The notes under the pieces were generated by a model. The model was not told the origin of the DNA. It was given only the letters and a program-made list of their open reading frames with translations, and did no database searches. Shown one piece after another: positions 9,368 to 18,579 of a stretch of 64,000 nucleotides of DNA; position 1 is the first letter of the stretch, and each line of letters begins with the position of its first letter. The position numbers and the translations under genes are program-made. This stretch comes from Hyphomicrobium sp. CS1GBMeth3 (GTDB lineage Bacteria > Pseudomonadota > Alphaproteobacteria > Rhizobiales > Hyphomicrobiaceae), in NCBI RefSeq assembly GCF_900117455.1, contig NZ_FPHO01000003.1, forward strand, positions 1,640,501 through 1,704,500, read 5' to 3'.

Positions 9368-9792
9368 ATGATGGAGAGTGCCGTAAGGAAACTGTTCGAG
9401 CAATATGAGAACTTCTTCAATCAGTCCCTCGGCGGCGACATGGAGCTGAATGAGGTCGCCTCGCTGTATGCGGCGGAGTTCATCGCGGCCTCACCTGCGG
9501 GTGTCATGACCGGGAGGAATGATGACCAGCTCAAGCAGGTGATTGCACAGGGATACGCTCGTTATCGAGCGATCGGGACAAAAAGGATGCGTTTACGTGA
9601 TATCCGCATCTCGCCGCTGGATGAGCTGCATTGTGTTGCCCATGTGGCTTGACAGCGACCTATGCTCGTAGGGATGGAGGGGACACAAACGAAGTCCACT
9701 ACCTCGTGTAGAATCTCGCAGGTGAGGCGAAGGTCTTCGGCTGGGTGTCGGGTGACGAGCAAGCGCTTATGAAGAAGCATGGCATCGTGTAG
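9368..9792 (+). pseudogene. SnoaL/NTF2-like protein, disrupted by a frameshift and a nonsense codon
   Basis: The frame starts MESAVRKLFEQYENFFNQSL and reads through an NTF2-like alpha+beta domain to LHCVAHVA, where TGA (9650-9652) stops it. Dropping to the next frame at that point gives TATYARRDGGDTNEVHYLV, a TAG at 9709-9711, then NLAGEAKVFGWVSGDEQALM and a natural end at 9792. The joined product is a normal, complete domain of about 140 residues. The data fit loss of one G in a TGG tryptophan codon plus a CAG-to-TAG change. Two independent lesions argue against a simple sequencing error. Confidence 0.75.
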
Positions 9793-9998
9793 CGTCCGGC
9801 TCATCAAGAAAGGGGGACACCGTTGCGCCGCATCCTCGGATTTCCGCTGCTGGCCCCGTCAGATGACGAATGACAAGCTGCCGAAACCCGCTGTTGTGGC
9901 CGTCAAAGAGTATGACCGCGACACTACTAGTAACGGACCTCTTGCCGGACGCGAACAATCCGTTTCAGAGCCATTGGGCCGTGGGCAACCGTGGTAGC

Positions 9999-10457
9999 TT
10001 ATTCCTGCTTTGGAATGGATCTCACGAAGGCTGCGATCTGCCAGATCTGCTCGTCGGGAAGGCGGCCGCGGAACGACGGCATACCGTTCGGCCGACCCTC
10101 GCGGATGGAGGAGAAGATGTGCTCGATCGAAGATCCGTAGATCCATCTATCGTCCATCAGCGCCGGCCCCATCCCGCCGCCCCCGTGTGAGTGGCATCCG
10201 ACGCAGTTCATTGCGGAATAGAGCTGCTTGCCGGCCTGGATCATATCCTCGTTTCCATCGTACTCCGCAGCGTTTGGCGACGTCTGAGAGATAGGCGCGC
10301 CGCCTCCTGGAGTGAGAGGAACCTGCGGGATGACAAGTTGCTCTTCCTCTGCCGCCGCAACGCGGCGCTGCTCCTGGGCTGGCTTATGATCCTGCGCCGG
10401 GGCTGCGCTGAGCCCGACAAGGCAGATAACACCCAGCACGGAAAGTATCTGTCTCAT
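9999..10457 (-). CDS. xoxG: XoxG-like periplasmic cytochrome c
   Basis: This 152-residue secreted cytochrome c has a signal peptide (residues 1-22), a charged Gln/Glu/Pro-rich linker, and a single haem domain with CVGCH, followed by GGGGMGPALMDDRWIYG and NGMPSFRGRLPDEQIW, where the Met is the likely distal ligand. The start codon overlaps the stop of the preceding XoxJ-like gene by four bases (ATGA). The gene order dehydrogenase, XoxJ, cytochrome matches xox clusters, where the cytochrome accepts electrons from the PQQ enzyme. The name is by position and domain; the exact cytochrome subclass was not checked. Confidence 0.75.
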   Translation of the reverse strand: MRQILSVLGVICLVGLSAAPAQDHKPAQEQRRVAAAEEEQLVIPQVPLTPGGGAPISQTSPNAAEYDGNEDMIQAGKQLYSAMNCVGCHSHGGGGMGPALMDDRWIYGSSIEHIFSSIREGRPNGMPSFRGRLPDEQIWQIAAFVRSIPKQE

Positions 10458-11281
10458 CGCTGAGCATCCTTTTGCTGAGCGGTGGGCGTGCTGCGCGGCA
10501 CATCATAGCTGTCGAGCAGCGCGTCGATTTCTGGCTTGAGCTTCGCGAGCGCCGCATCGAGTTCCGCGGCGAGAGCCACGTCATTTTTGCGAACGCCCAT
10601 AGCAATTTCGAAGCGCATGGGTTGAACGGTCTTGTCGGAAGTAGGCACAGAGGCCACGGTCAGCGGTTTGTCCTCGCGGGTCGCGAAGTAGCCTGCCTGC
10701 GGACCCCAGACGATGGCAACTTCGACCGTTCCATCAGCCACCGCCCGCATGATGCTTTCAAGCGGCGCACCCCGCGGCGGTGACTGCCCCCACACCATGT
10801 AGCCTTTGACGTGGGCGTTGATTCCGCGTGCTGCGAGTTCCTCGACGGGCGGCGTGTTGATGCCGTCGTCACCGACGAGCTGAACGCCAATTTTCATGTC
10901 GTTCGAAAGCTCGGCAAAGGAACGGATTTGCCGCTTGCCTGTTCGCGTCACGAACGCATAGCTCGAGGTGTAGTAAGGTCGCGTGAGGCGCGCCCGCTCT
11001 GTTCCGACCGCCATCCCCGGAATGACATCGCACACGCCCGACCGCAGCGTTTTGCGCACGAATCCTCGCCACTGATACATCCATACGAATTTGATATCGG
11101 CTCCGATCTCGCGCCCGATGAGCCGCATCAGCTCGTTCTCAAACCCTTGGCCGTTCTGGTGGGAGTAGGGGAGGTTGTCGGGATCGGCACAGACGCGCAA
11201 CTCACGGCCAGAGGCCTGTCCAACCGCGAGACCGGCGAGCGCGCCGGCTGCAAGCGTCGTCTTAAGGCAACGCGAAAACAT
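10454..11281 (-). CDS. xoxJ: XoxJ-like periplasmic substrate-binding-fold protein
   Basis: This 275-residue protein has a signal peptide (MFSRCLKTTLAAGALAGLAV, cleaved near ASG/REL). The bilobal binding fold begins RELRVCADPDNLPYSHQNGQ and includes GFENELMRLIGREIGAD, the typical XoxJ/MxaJ/PedB start. MxaJ/XoxJ proteins are thought to help activate the PQQ dehydrogenase apo-protein rather than to transport a solute. ATG 11281 was chosen because AGGAGG precedes it and the signal peptide begins there. The gene overlaps the end of the upstream dehydrogenase gene by 20 bases and the next gene by four, so the three are one transcript. Confidence 0.82.
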   Translation of the reverse strand: MFSRCLKTTLAAGALAGLAVGQASGRELRVCADPDNLPYSHQNGQGFENELMRLIGREIGADIKFVWMYQWRGFVRKTLRSGVCDVIPGMAVGTERARLTRPYYTSSYAFVTRTGKRQIRSFAELSNDMKIGVQLVGDDGINTPPVEELAARGINAHVKGYMVWGQSPPRGAPLESIMRAVADGTVEVAIVWGPQAGYFATREDKPLTVASVPTSDKTVQPMRFEIAMGVRKNDVALAAELDAALAKLKPEIDALLDSYDVPRSTPTAQQKDAQR

Positions 11282-13112
11282 AGAGCATGCCTCCTGCCGC
11301 GGTGTAATCGGGGAGATCGCGCATGGCATTGGCGAAACCGAGTGCGGCCGTGCCGTCCCGGCCATCGAGCTCACCCGAGACAATGGCGCCAGCCCACCCG
11401 CCCACGCCGGACAGGATGGCGACAAACTGCTTGCCCGCCGGGCCGGCCCACGTTGTCGGCTGACCGATAATCCCCGAGCCGGTCTTGAACTTCCAAAGCT
11501 CCTTGCCGCTCTTGGCGTCAACGGCCTTAAACCAACCTTCCATCGTTCCGTAGAAGACAACGTCTCCCGCTGTTGCAACCGCACCGCTCCAAACCGGAAA
11601 CTTTTCTTTGATCGCCCAGACTTCCTTTCCGGAAGCGATGTCCCACGCGGAAAATTCGCCGCGGTGTCCACCAGGGCCGGGCTTCATCCAGACGTCGGCG
11701 CCGACGTAGGGTGTTCCGGCGATATAGCCGACCTCGGTCTCGACGAGGTCCATGCAAAGATTGTTGTGTGGCAGATAGAGCAGACCTGTGCTGTGGGAAA
11801 ACGCAGCCGGCTGCCAGTCCTTGGCGCCGGGTGGAGCCGGGCAAATGTCCGTGATCTTCTTGTTCGTCTGCGGCCGCTTTTCTTCGTTGTAGAGAAGCTG
11901 TCCGGTTTCCAGATCGACGCCGTGCGAGCTGTTGACGGCATGGAATTTCTCGGCTGAAAGCACCTCGCCGTTGGTTCGGTCGATGACATAGACGTGGCCA
12001 TTGCGGTCGGGATGAACGAGCACCTTCCGCTGCTGCCCCTTCCAGTCGATATCGAGCAGGATGTTCTCGTTGACGCCGTCATAGTCGGAGACGTCGTGTG
12101 GGGAGAGTTGATAGAACCAGCGGGCCTGGCCCGTATCCACGTCACGAGCGAAGATGCCGGCAGTCCACTTGTTGTCGCCAGGCCGCATCGTGGAATTCCA
12201 CGGACCCGGATTGGACGTGCCGTAGTAGATGAGATTGAGCTCTGGATCGAAGCTGACCCAGCCCCATACGGTGCCGCCACCCTGCTTCCACATATCAGCG
12301 GGCCATGTCGTGACCCCAAGGTCTTTGCCCTTTTCCTTGTCGTAGAACGGTTTGTAGTCGGGGCCGATCAGAACCTCACTGTCCGGCCCGGTGCTGTAAG
12401 CTTTCCACACGATCTTGCCCGTCGCGGCATCGAGCGCGGTCGCCCAGCCGCGCACGCCCATCTCGCCGCCAGAGTTGCCGACGATGACTTTGTCCTTGGC
12501 CACCAGAGGCGCCATGGTGATGGTCTCGCCGACCGTGATGTCGCCGAGCTTCGTGCGCCATACTTCCTTGCCGCTTTCTGCGTCGACCGCGAGCGTCTGG
12601 CCGTCGAGTGTGTTGAAATAGATGCGGCCGTCTGAATAGGAAGCACCGCGATTGACGACGTCGCAGCAGGCAACGCCCTGCGATGCGGCTTCCGGTTTCG
12701 GTTCGAACTTCCATTTGAGCGGCATGCCGGGCTTCGTGATGTCGAGCGCGTAGAGCACGTTCGGATAGGGCGTCACGAAATAGAGCGTGGTCCCGACCAC
12801 GATCGGTGCTGCCTCATGCCCCTTGTTGAGTCCCGTCGAGAACGTCGAGACGACCTGCAGATTGGCGACGTTTTTCGCGTTGATCTGATCGAGCGCGCTG
12901 AAGCGCGTCAGTGCGGGGTTGAGACCGGGCGCATGCCATTCGGGCCCCGTGGTCGCAAAGTCCGGCGCTCGCGGCTTGACCTTCATGCCTTCGCCCGTCG
13001 TAGGCGAATTGAGCCGCGCAGTCTCTTGCGCCGCGATCTCTTGGGCGAGGGCAGGAGCAACCGTGCATGTGATGAAAAGGGTCAGCAGCGAAAAGAGGGG
13101 AACGCGTTGCAC
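11262..13112 (-). CDS. Lanthanide-type PQQ-dependent alcohol dehydrogenase, periplasmic
   Basis: This eight-bladed quinoprotein of 616 residues oxidises an alcohol (methanol/ethanol family). Visible features are a signal peptide ending APALA, the adjacent disulfide cysteines in VACCDVVNRG, the metal-ligand Glu in GNSGGEMGVRGW, the Asn in YYGTSNPGPWN, and DVSDYDGVNE. The last contains the catalytic Asp and the extra Asp two residues later that marks lanthanide enzymes. The C-terminal tryptophan-docking blades end SGVGGWAG. The start is GTG at 13112, preceded by GGAGG nine bases away; the longer reading from 13280 has no signal peptide. It leads the xoxJ-xoxG-like operon. It differs clearly from the XoxF at 24207, for example in SPHDVSDYD instead of TPFDEWDYD, so it may prefer another alcohol; ExaF/PedH-type is possible. 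Confidence 0.88.
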   Translation of the reverse strand: MQRVPLFSLLTLFITCTVAPALAQEIAAQETARLNSPTTGEGMKVKPRAPDFATTGPEWHAPGLNPALTRFSALDQINAKNVANLQVVSTFSTGLNKGHEAAPIVVGTTLYFVTPYPNVLYALDITKPGMPLKWKFEPKPEAASQGVACCDVVNRGASYSDGRIYFNTLDGQTLAVDAESGKEVWRTKLGDITVGETITMAPLVAKDKVIVGNSGGEMGVRGWATALDAATGKIVWKAYSTGPDSEVLIGPDYKPFYDKEKGKDLGVTTWPADMWKQGGGTVWGWVSFDPELNLIYYGTSNPGPWNSTMRPGDNKWTAGIFARDVDTGQARWFYQLSPHDVSDYDGVNENILLDIDWKGQQRKVLVHPDRNGHVYVIDRTNGEVLSAEKFHAVNSSHGVDLETGQLLYNEEKRPQTNKKITDICPAPPGAKDWQPAAFSHSTGLLYLPHNNLCMDLVETEVGYIAGTPYVGADVWMKPGPGGHRGEFSAWDIASGKEVWAIKEKFPVWSGAVATAGDVVFYGTMEGWFKAVDAKSGKELWKFKTGSGIIGQPTTWAGPAGKQFVAILSGVGGWAGAIVSGELDGRDGTAALGFANAMRDLPDYTAAGGMLYVFALP

Positions 13113-13253
13113 GGGAATGATCCTCCGGGCGCTTTGCACACGCGAGGAGAATGCAAGCTCATCAGGGAAGTTCCGGAAATTCGGAACGAAAATCGGAATG
13201 CGTCGTTTCGAGCGGATAACGAAAACCGTCCCGAAGCGGCACACGAGGAAACG
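13113..13253. promoter_or_regulatory. Divergent promoter region between the alcohol dehydrogenase and oxidase operons
   Basis: These 141 bases separate the outward-facing start codons of the PQQ dehydrogenase operon (minus) and the cytochrome oxidase operon (plus). Both transcripts must start in or near here, so a shared regulator is plausible. No clear -35/-10 pair or operator was identified by eye. Confidence 0.4.
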
Positions 13254-14921
13254 GTGAGAGTGGCGATGCAGTTGCGCCAAGACATCAGCGCCATTAGCCT
13301 TCGAGCAAGCCTAGCCCTCGCCGTCCTGCCCGCCGCCAGCCTGTTCGCTTCGCTTGTGCTCGGCACACTGCTGAAACTCGGCCCGCTTTCGCAGCACATG
13401 CTGGACCACATTGCGCTGATCGGAGTGGCGGCGCCGTTGAGTGCATGGACGTTGCGTAATCTCCTCCCTCGGGTGACCGGTCGGATGCTGGCCACAGCGG
13501 CCGTTGTTCAAATCGTTCTGATTTGGCTCTGGCACCTGCCGCCGGTCTTCGGCGCTGCAGTGCACGGGAGCACCACTCTGCACGTCGCGATGGTCGCGTC
13601 GCTCTACGCGGCCGGTCTCATGTTCTGGTGCGCGATCGTCGGATTGGCTGAGCGCCGCTTGTGGCAGGCCATCCTTGCACTTCTCGTAACCGGAAAGCTC
13701 TTCTGCCTATTCGCGGCCGTGCTCGTCTTCTCCCCCCGGCTGCTTTACGACGTTCACGCGGCGCACGCGCACCACGCCGGCCATGCCGCGTTCAGCGCTA
13801 TCGAGGACCAACACCTTGCCGGCCTGATGATGATCGCCGTATGCCCGCTCACTTACGTGGCCGCGGGGGTGGCCGTGGCGGCACGCTGGTTTGCGTCGCT
13901 CGAGGCCCGTTATCCGGACGTCGCACGACCTGCTGCGGTTCTAAAAAGCCCCCTGCTCATGACGTTGCTCCTCGTACTTCTTCTTCCGGGCTGCGGCACC
14001 GTACAGTCGACACTTATCCCGGCAAGTCCTGAGGCGGGTTCTGCGTTACGTCTCACGTGGCTGCTCATCATTGGATGCGCGGCAATCTTCATGCTTGTGA
14101 TGGCGTTAACCGCCCTTGCGATCTTGGGTGGAGATAGGATCCGTGCCGCGCTCGGCAGCACAGAGGCCATCGCACTTGGGGGCATCCTCTTTCCAACGGT
14201 CGTTCTCTCGTCCTTGCTCGTCTATGGGCTTTGGCTCGCCTCGGCAACGGCCGCGCCGAATGACGATGAGCAGGAAATCAACGTTCAAGGCGAGCGCTGG
14301 TGGTGGCGTGTCACCTATACAGATCCGGTAGCGGCGGCGTTCGCAAGCGCCAACGAGATTCGCATTGAAGTCGGCAGGCCGGTGCGCCTCAAACTGACCT
14401 CGCCCGACGTCATTCATAGCTTCTGGGTGCCGGCCCTCGCCGGTAAGGTCGATCTCATTCCGGGCCGCACGAACGAGTTGCGCTTCACCGCCACGCGTGC
14501 AGGAACGTACCGCGGACAGTGCGCGGAATATTGCGGCGGCCCGCACGCCATGATGGCGCTGCGCGTTGTGGCCATGGAGCCCGCCGATTACGCCGCGTGG
14601 CTTGCCGCCGAGCGGCGACCTGCCATGGCGGTTTCCGACGATCCACGGGTTGCGCGCGGCCAGGACGTGTTCCGCGTCAATTGCATCGTTTGTCATGCCG
14701 TGCGGGGAACGGATTCAGCAGGCCGCCTGGGGCCGGACCTCACACACGTGGCGAGCCGCGGGGCCATCGGCGGCGAGGTGCTGGCGATGTCGGAACAGAA
14801 CATCGCGTACTGGCTCACCGATAACGATCGGTTGAAGCCGAATAACCTGATGCCGGAGTTCCGGCACCTTCCTGCCGGCGATCTCGAAGCCGTGGCAGCC
14901 TATATCGCGAGCCTTAAATAA
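13254..14921 (+). CDS. Fusion: CtaG-type oxidase assembly domain + cytochrome c oxidase subunit II + cytochrome c
   Basis: This single frame of about 555 residues has three parts. Residues about 10-220 form a multi-helix Caa3-CtaG-type membrane domain (HMLDHIALIGVAAPLSAW; HGSTTLHVAMVASLYAAGL; EDQHLAGLMMIAVCPLTYV). Then a lipoprotein-like hydrophobic segment ending LLPGCG begins a normal CoxB: two helices, the WWWRVTY strand, and the CuA site CAEYCGGPHAMM. Residues about 455-550 are a class I cytochrome c with CIVCH and NNLMPEFRHL. Normally CtaG and CoxB are separate genes; here there is no stop between them. The lipobox-like cysteine inside the fusion suggests a former start of subunit II. 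Start: GTG 13254 after GAGGAAAC; ATG 13266 is an alternative. The stop overlaps the next gene by one base (TAATG). Confidence 0.85.
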   Translation: MRVAMQLRQDISAISLRASLALAVLPAASLFASLVLGTLLKLGPLSQHMLDHIALIGVAAPLSAWTLRNLLPRVTGRMLATAAVVQIVLIWLWHLPPVFGAAVHGSTTLHVAMVASLYAAGLMFWCAIVGLAERRLWQAILALLVTGKLFCLFAAVLVFSPRLLYDVHAAHAHHAGHAAFSAIEDQHLAGLMMIAVCPLTYVAAGVAVAARWFASLEARYPDVARPAAVLKSPLLMTLLLVLLLPGCGTVQSTLIPASPEAGSALRLTWLLIIGCAAIFMLVMALTALAILGGDRIRAALGSTEAIALGGILFPTVVLSSLLVYGLWLASATAAPNDDEQEINVQGERWWWRVTYTDPVAAAFASANEIRIEVGRPVRLKLTSPDVIHSFWVPALAGKVDLIPGRTNELRFTATRAGTYRGQCAEYCGGPHAMMALRVVAMEPADYAAWLAAERRPAMAVSDDPRVARGQDVFRVNCIVCHAVRGTDSAGRLGPDLTHVASRGAIGGEVLAMSEQNIAYWLTDNDRLKPNNLMPEFRHLPAGDLEAVAAYIASLK

Positions 14922-17476
14922 TGACCGATAAACTCGCAAGCGCCACCGCCGCGGACGGTTATCCCAATTCTCTGCCGCGGCCGCCAAGCGAACTCGAGGC
15001 CCTCGAGCGAGCCTGGGAGACACCGCGCGGCTGGCGCTCACTCACAGACATCAACAACACGCGGGTCGGCATCTGGTACGTCGGCACGGCCTTCGTCTTC
15101 TTTCTGCTCGGCGGCATTCTCGCGCTCCTGATGCGCCTGCAGTTGGCTGTGCCGAGTAACACCTTTCTGAGCCAGGAGGTCTACAATCAGATATTCACCA
15201 TGCATGGCTCGGTGATGATGTTTCTGTTCGCCGTGCCCGTTGTGGAAGCGCTTGGTGTTCTCTTGTTGCCGCAGATGCTCGGCGCCCGAGACTTGCCGTT
15301 CCCACGTCTCACCGCCTTTGCCTATTGGGCCTATACCGTCGGCGGCACTGTGTTCTTTCTATCGCTGTTTCTCGATCTCGCGCCGAGCGGCGGCTGGTTC
15401 ATGTATCCGCCCTTGACAAGTGCGGCGTACTCGCCGGGATACGGCGCGGATTTCTGGCTGCTCGGCATCGGCTTTATCGAAATATCGGCCATCGCCGGCG
15501 CCATCGAGATCATCATCGGCGTGCTGCGCACGCGTGCCCCGGGCATGACGCTCTCACGCATGCCGATCTTTGCCTGGAGCATGCTGATCTTTGCCGGCAT
15601 GGTCATCGTTGCATTTCCGGCGCTGATACTTGCCACCATGATGCTCGAGCTCGAGCGCGCATTCGGATGGCCATTCTTCATCGCGGCGAAAGGTGGCGAC
15701 CCGCTGCTGTGGCAGCACCTGTTCTGGTTCTTCGGCCACCCCGAAGTTTACATCATTTTCTTGCCCGCGGCAGGCGCCGTATCGATGATCCTGCCGACGA
15801 TGGTCGGGGTGCCGCTTGTAGGACACAGCCTGATCGTGATCGCATTGATCGCAACCGGCTTCTTCAGCTTCGGCCTCTGGGTGCACCACATGTTCACCAC
15901 GGGATTGCCGGCTCTGTCCCAGAATTTCTTCTCGGCCGCAAGCATGGCCGTATCGCTTCCAAGCGGCATTCAGGTTTTCTCATGGATCGCAACCATTGCT
16001 GCGGGTCGCATCAGGTTCACGGTGCCGGGATTGTTCGTGGTTGGCTTCCTGTTCATCTTCGTGCTTGGCGGACTTACAGGCGTCATGGTCGCCATGGTCC
16101 CCTTCGACCAACAGGTACACGACACCTATTTCGTCGTCGCCCATTTCCACTACGTGCTGATCGGAGGCATGGTGTTTCCGCTCTTCGCCGCCATCTACTA
16201 TTGGACGCCGGTCTTCAGCCGCCATCGCCTCTCTGAGAGGTTGGGCAAATGGGCATTCTGGCTGATGTTCATCGGCTTCAATGTGGCGTTCTTCACCATG
16301 CATCTGACAGGCCTCGCCGGCATGCCGCGCCGCGTCTACACCTATCCGGAGGAGGTCGGATGGGCCACGCTGAACCTCATCTCGACGGTTGGTGCTGCTG
16401 TGTTCGCCGCGGGCGTTCTCCTTGTCGTGGTCGACCTCATGCGTCGCTATCGCATCACCTCGCGAGATACGCTCGGAAACATCTGGAACGCCGGAACGCT
16501 CGAATGGCTGCCGAACGATGTGTATGGCATACGGTCTATGCCCATCGTCACAAATCGGTATCCAGCCTGGAGCGACCCTCACCTAGGCGAGGACGTCGAG
16601 GCAGGCCGCTATTACCTTCCGGGCAATCCGACCGGAGGCCGCGAGACTCTGGCCACTTCCGCCATTGATGCCGAGCCCGAGTTTGTCATGCGCCTACCGA
16701 TGCCGGGTTGGGCGCACGTGGGCGCCGCCTTGTTCATCGCGCTGATCTTCTTATCGCTCACCATAAGGCAGGTCGTCCCTGCTGCAATATTTGCGGCGTT
16801 GGCGCTGGTTTCGATTTGGATCTGGGTGTGGGACACCGACCCAGGTCCTGACAAAGGACCTGTCGAGATCGCAGAAGGTTATCGCGTGCCAAGCTACGCC
16901 ACCGGGCCGCAATCGATTTCTTGGTGGGCGATGGTGCTGCTCATGCTCGTGGGCGCCGCGCTCTACCTCGCGTTCGTGTTTTCATATCTGTACCTTTGGA
17001 CGGTTTCGCCACAGGTCTGGCCGGACCCTACACTTTCGGCGCTGCCACCCGCGCAGTGGGCATTGGCGTCTGCAGTCCTGCTCGCTGCCAGCGGCGCGCT
17101 CATTCACCTGGCGCGCCTTTATCTTCCTGAGCCCGGAAGTGCCAACGTTGCTTTTCCGCCCGTCGTCGCACTGGCCGCACTCGCACTCGCTGTCTCTCTT
17201 GCGTTTGATATCGCCGCGCACATGCGAGTGGGCGTACACCCCAGTGCAAACGCATATGCCGCACTGACGTATCTTGCGATCGGGCTGCAGGGAATGCTGG
17301 TCGTGTTGGTCGTGATCGCGGCGGCCTTCGTGATCGCGCGCTATTGGACGGGGCTACTCGACCGCGAACGCTGCCTGTCGATGCAGACCACCTATCTGCT
17401 TTGGCTCTATGCGGTCGGACAAGGGATGCTTGGCCTTCTGCTCGTCCATGGATTCCCGCGGCTTGTGGGAGGCTGA
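14921..17476 (+). CDS. ctaD: Cytochrome c oxidase subunit I-III fusion (caa3 type)
   Basis: This 851-residue protein joins haem-copper oxidase subunit I (about residues 40-570) to a subunit III-like domain (about 590-845). Subunit I shows TMHGSVMMFLF with a haem ligand His, HLFWFFGHPEVYII with the CuB His, the proton-channel Glu and the cross-linked Tyr, FGLWVHHMFTTG with the two further CuB histidines, and HDTYFVVAHFHYVLIGGMVF with the haem-a and haem-a3 histidines. The Glu in GHPEVY places it with the A1-type enzymes. The subunit III part has five or six helices. With the preceding CoxB-cytochrome c it forms a proton-pumping cytochrome c oxidase in the inner membrane. The gene is translationally coupled to the upstream gene and has a four-base gap to the next. 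Confidence 0.92.
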   Translation: MTDKLASATAADGYPNSLPRPPSELEALERAWETPRGWRSLTDINNTRVGIWYVGTAFVFFLLGGILALLMRLQLAVPSNTFLSQEVYNQIFTMHGSVMMFLFAVPVVEALGVLLLPQMLGARDLPFPRLTAFAYWAYTVGGTVFFLSLFLDLAPSGGWFMYPPLTSAAYSPGYGADFWLLGIGFIEISAIAGAIEIIIGVLRTRAPGMTLSRMPIFAWSMLIFAGMVIVAFPALILATMMLELERAFGWPFFIAAKGGDPLLWQHLFWFFGHPEVYIIFLPAAGAVSMILPTMVGVPLVGHSLIVIALIATGFFSFGLWVHHMFTTGLPALSQNFFSAASMAVSLPSGIQVFSWIATIAAGRIRFTVPGLFVVGFLFIFVLGGLTGVMVAMVPFDQQVHDTYFVVAHFHYVLIGGMVFPLFAAIYYWTPVFSRHRLSERLGKWAFWLMFIGFNVAFFTMHLTGLAGMPRRVYTYPEEVGWATLNLISTVGAAVFAAGVLLVVVDLMRRYRITSRDTLGNIWNAGTLEWLPNDVYGIRSMPIVTNRYPAWSDPHLGEDVEAGRYYLPGNPTGGRETLATSAIDAEPEFVMRLPMPGWAHVGAALFIALIFLSLTIRQVVPAAIFAALALVSIWIWVWDTDPGPDKGPVEIAEGYRVPSYATGPQSISWWAMVLLMLVGAALYLAFVFSYLYLWTVSPQVWPDPTLSALPPAQWALASAVLLAASGALIHLARLYLPEPGSANVAFPPVVALAALALAVSLAFDIAAHMRVGVHPSANAYAALTYLAIGLQGMLVVLVVIAAAFVIARYWTGLLDRERCLSMQTTYLLWLYAVGQGMLGLLLVHGFPRLVGG

Positions 17477-17479
17477 GGG

Positions 17480-17842
17480 ATGAGCGCGCGCAGGCGACAT
17501 ATTCGGGAGTTCATCGAGGCCTTGGCAGGTCCGGCGGTGTTCCTCAGCTTCTTCGGCATCGTTTACGTCCTGATTTCGGTCGCGTGCTCTTTGTCCGTTG
17601 GCAACGATCCGCTTGTGGCCGAGCCAGCGGCCGTGATTGCGGGCATGGTCTTAGGGCTGACCCTCGTCGCTTTTCTTCTTCTCGCCATTGTTTGCATCGA
17701 TGCCTCGCGTCGGCTCGTCGAAGCCGAAAACGACAAGGAGGACACATTCCTGGCGAAGGTCACGCTGGCTCTGGCGGCGCTTTCGGGGCTGGCGGTGCTT
17801 TGGACCGCTCTGCCAGCCGCAACGGTTTCATCGGTCTGTTAG
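17480..17842 (+). CDS. Small membrane protein at the end of the oxidase operon
   Basis: This 120-residue protein has three hydrophobic helices (about residues 18-38, 48-74 and 92-113) and no cofactor ligands. It starts three bases after the fused subunit I/III stop, with GAGGG upstream. The position and size suggest a small accessory or subunit IV-like component of the oxidase. No family motif was recognised. Confidence 0.65.
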   Translation: MSARRRHIREFIEALAGPAVFLSFFGIVYVLISVACSLSVGNDPLVAEPAAVIAGMVLGLTLVAFLLLAIVCIDASRRLVEAENDKEDTFLAKVTLALAALSGLAVLWTALPAATVSSVC

Positions 17843-18579
17843 AACGCACCGCCGAAAAACATGCTGGTGGAGCCGCACTTGGTGGCCAGGGGCTGACCGG
17901 CGCTGACATCCTATTGCGAAGTATTCCTGCAACACAGTTGTCTTTACCCTCAATAGCCGTGCTTACCCCGAAGTGGGATTCCGACCAGGAACCGCAAAGC
18001 CGAGGAATAAGTTGCTTCTCTACAAGTTAGGGAGGCATCGATGCCAAAGAAAATGCGAAACTTGATACCGGAGGCGCACCTCAAAGAAGAACTGATCAAG
18101 CGTCATACTTTAGAAACTGGCGAGCAATGTTCATCAGAGCCGGTCCGCCGACAGACCAAAAACCGAACTGGTGAGCGAGCTAAAGCGTCTAGAAATCGCT
18201 TTTCACGCTATCGGGTCGAGCTAGCGGCTAGCTTGGCGCCTCATTTCGGGCGTCCCACGACTTGCGGAGGCGCCCAGTCCCTTGCGCACGTTTTATCGTT
18301 CATGATGCTCGACCCGACCACGTTTGATAGTCGAATGCTGCCGCAAATGACACCGCCTGCCCTGGGGGGACCATGTTCCACAACTCGCTCCGCCTTCGTC
18401 CGTTCTGCTTATGGTGAGGGCTGATGAATGGACGCCACGTGGCATTACGTTCCTGGCCGGGTAGTCGCCATATTGAATAAGGGATGCCCGAAAGGCAGGC
18501 CACAGGATGGCGGAACAGGCCGGGACGCAAGGGGTTGCATTGAAACACTAAATCAAGACGCAGTTTTTTGGGGGAGCTG
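17843..18579. other. Mostly non-coding stretch with one doubtful frame
   Basis: These 737 bases lie between the oxidase operon and the flavoprotein gene. The only candidate is a 127-codon frame at 18041, listed separately. No terminator hairpin for the oxidase operon and no RNA gene was recognised. Confidence 0.35.
18041..18424 (+). CDS. Doubtful hypothetical protein
   Basis: This 127-codon frame starts at an ATG preceded by TTAGGGAGGCATCG, a good ribosome binding site, which is the main reason to list it. The product begins MPKKMRNLIPEAHLKEEL and is basic with no membrane segment or known motif. The second half looks random and Ser/Thr/Pro-rich, and codon use is poor compared with neighbours. 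It could be a short gene disrupted at its 3' part. Confidence 0.22.
   Translation: MPKKMRNLIPEAHLKEELIKRHTLETGEQCSSEPVRRQTKNRTGERAKASRNRFSRYRVELAASLAPHFGRPTTCGGAQSLAHVLSFMMLDPTTFDSRMLPQMTPPALGGPCSTTRSAFVRSAYGEG

Noticed and set aside
12816..13253. 150-residue upstream extension of the CtaG-CoxB frame
   Set aside because: It is antisense to the signal peptide and first domain of the PQQ dehydrogenase; the ribosome binding site lies at 13244.
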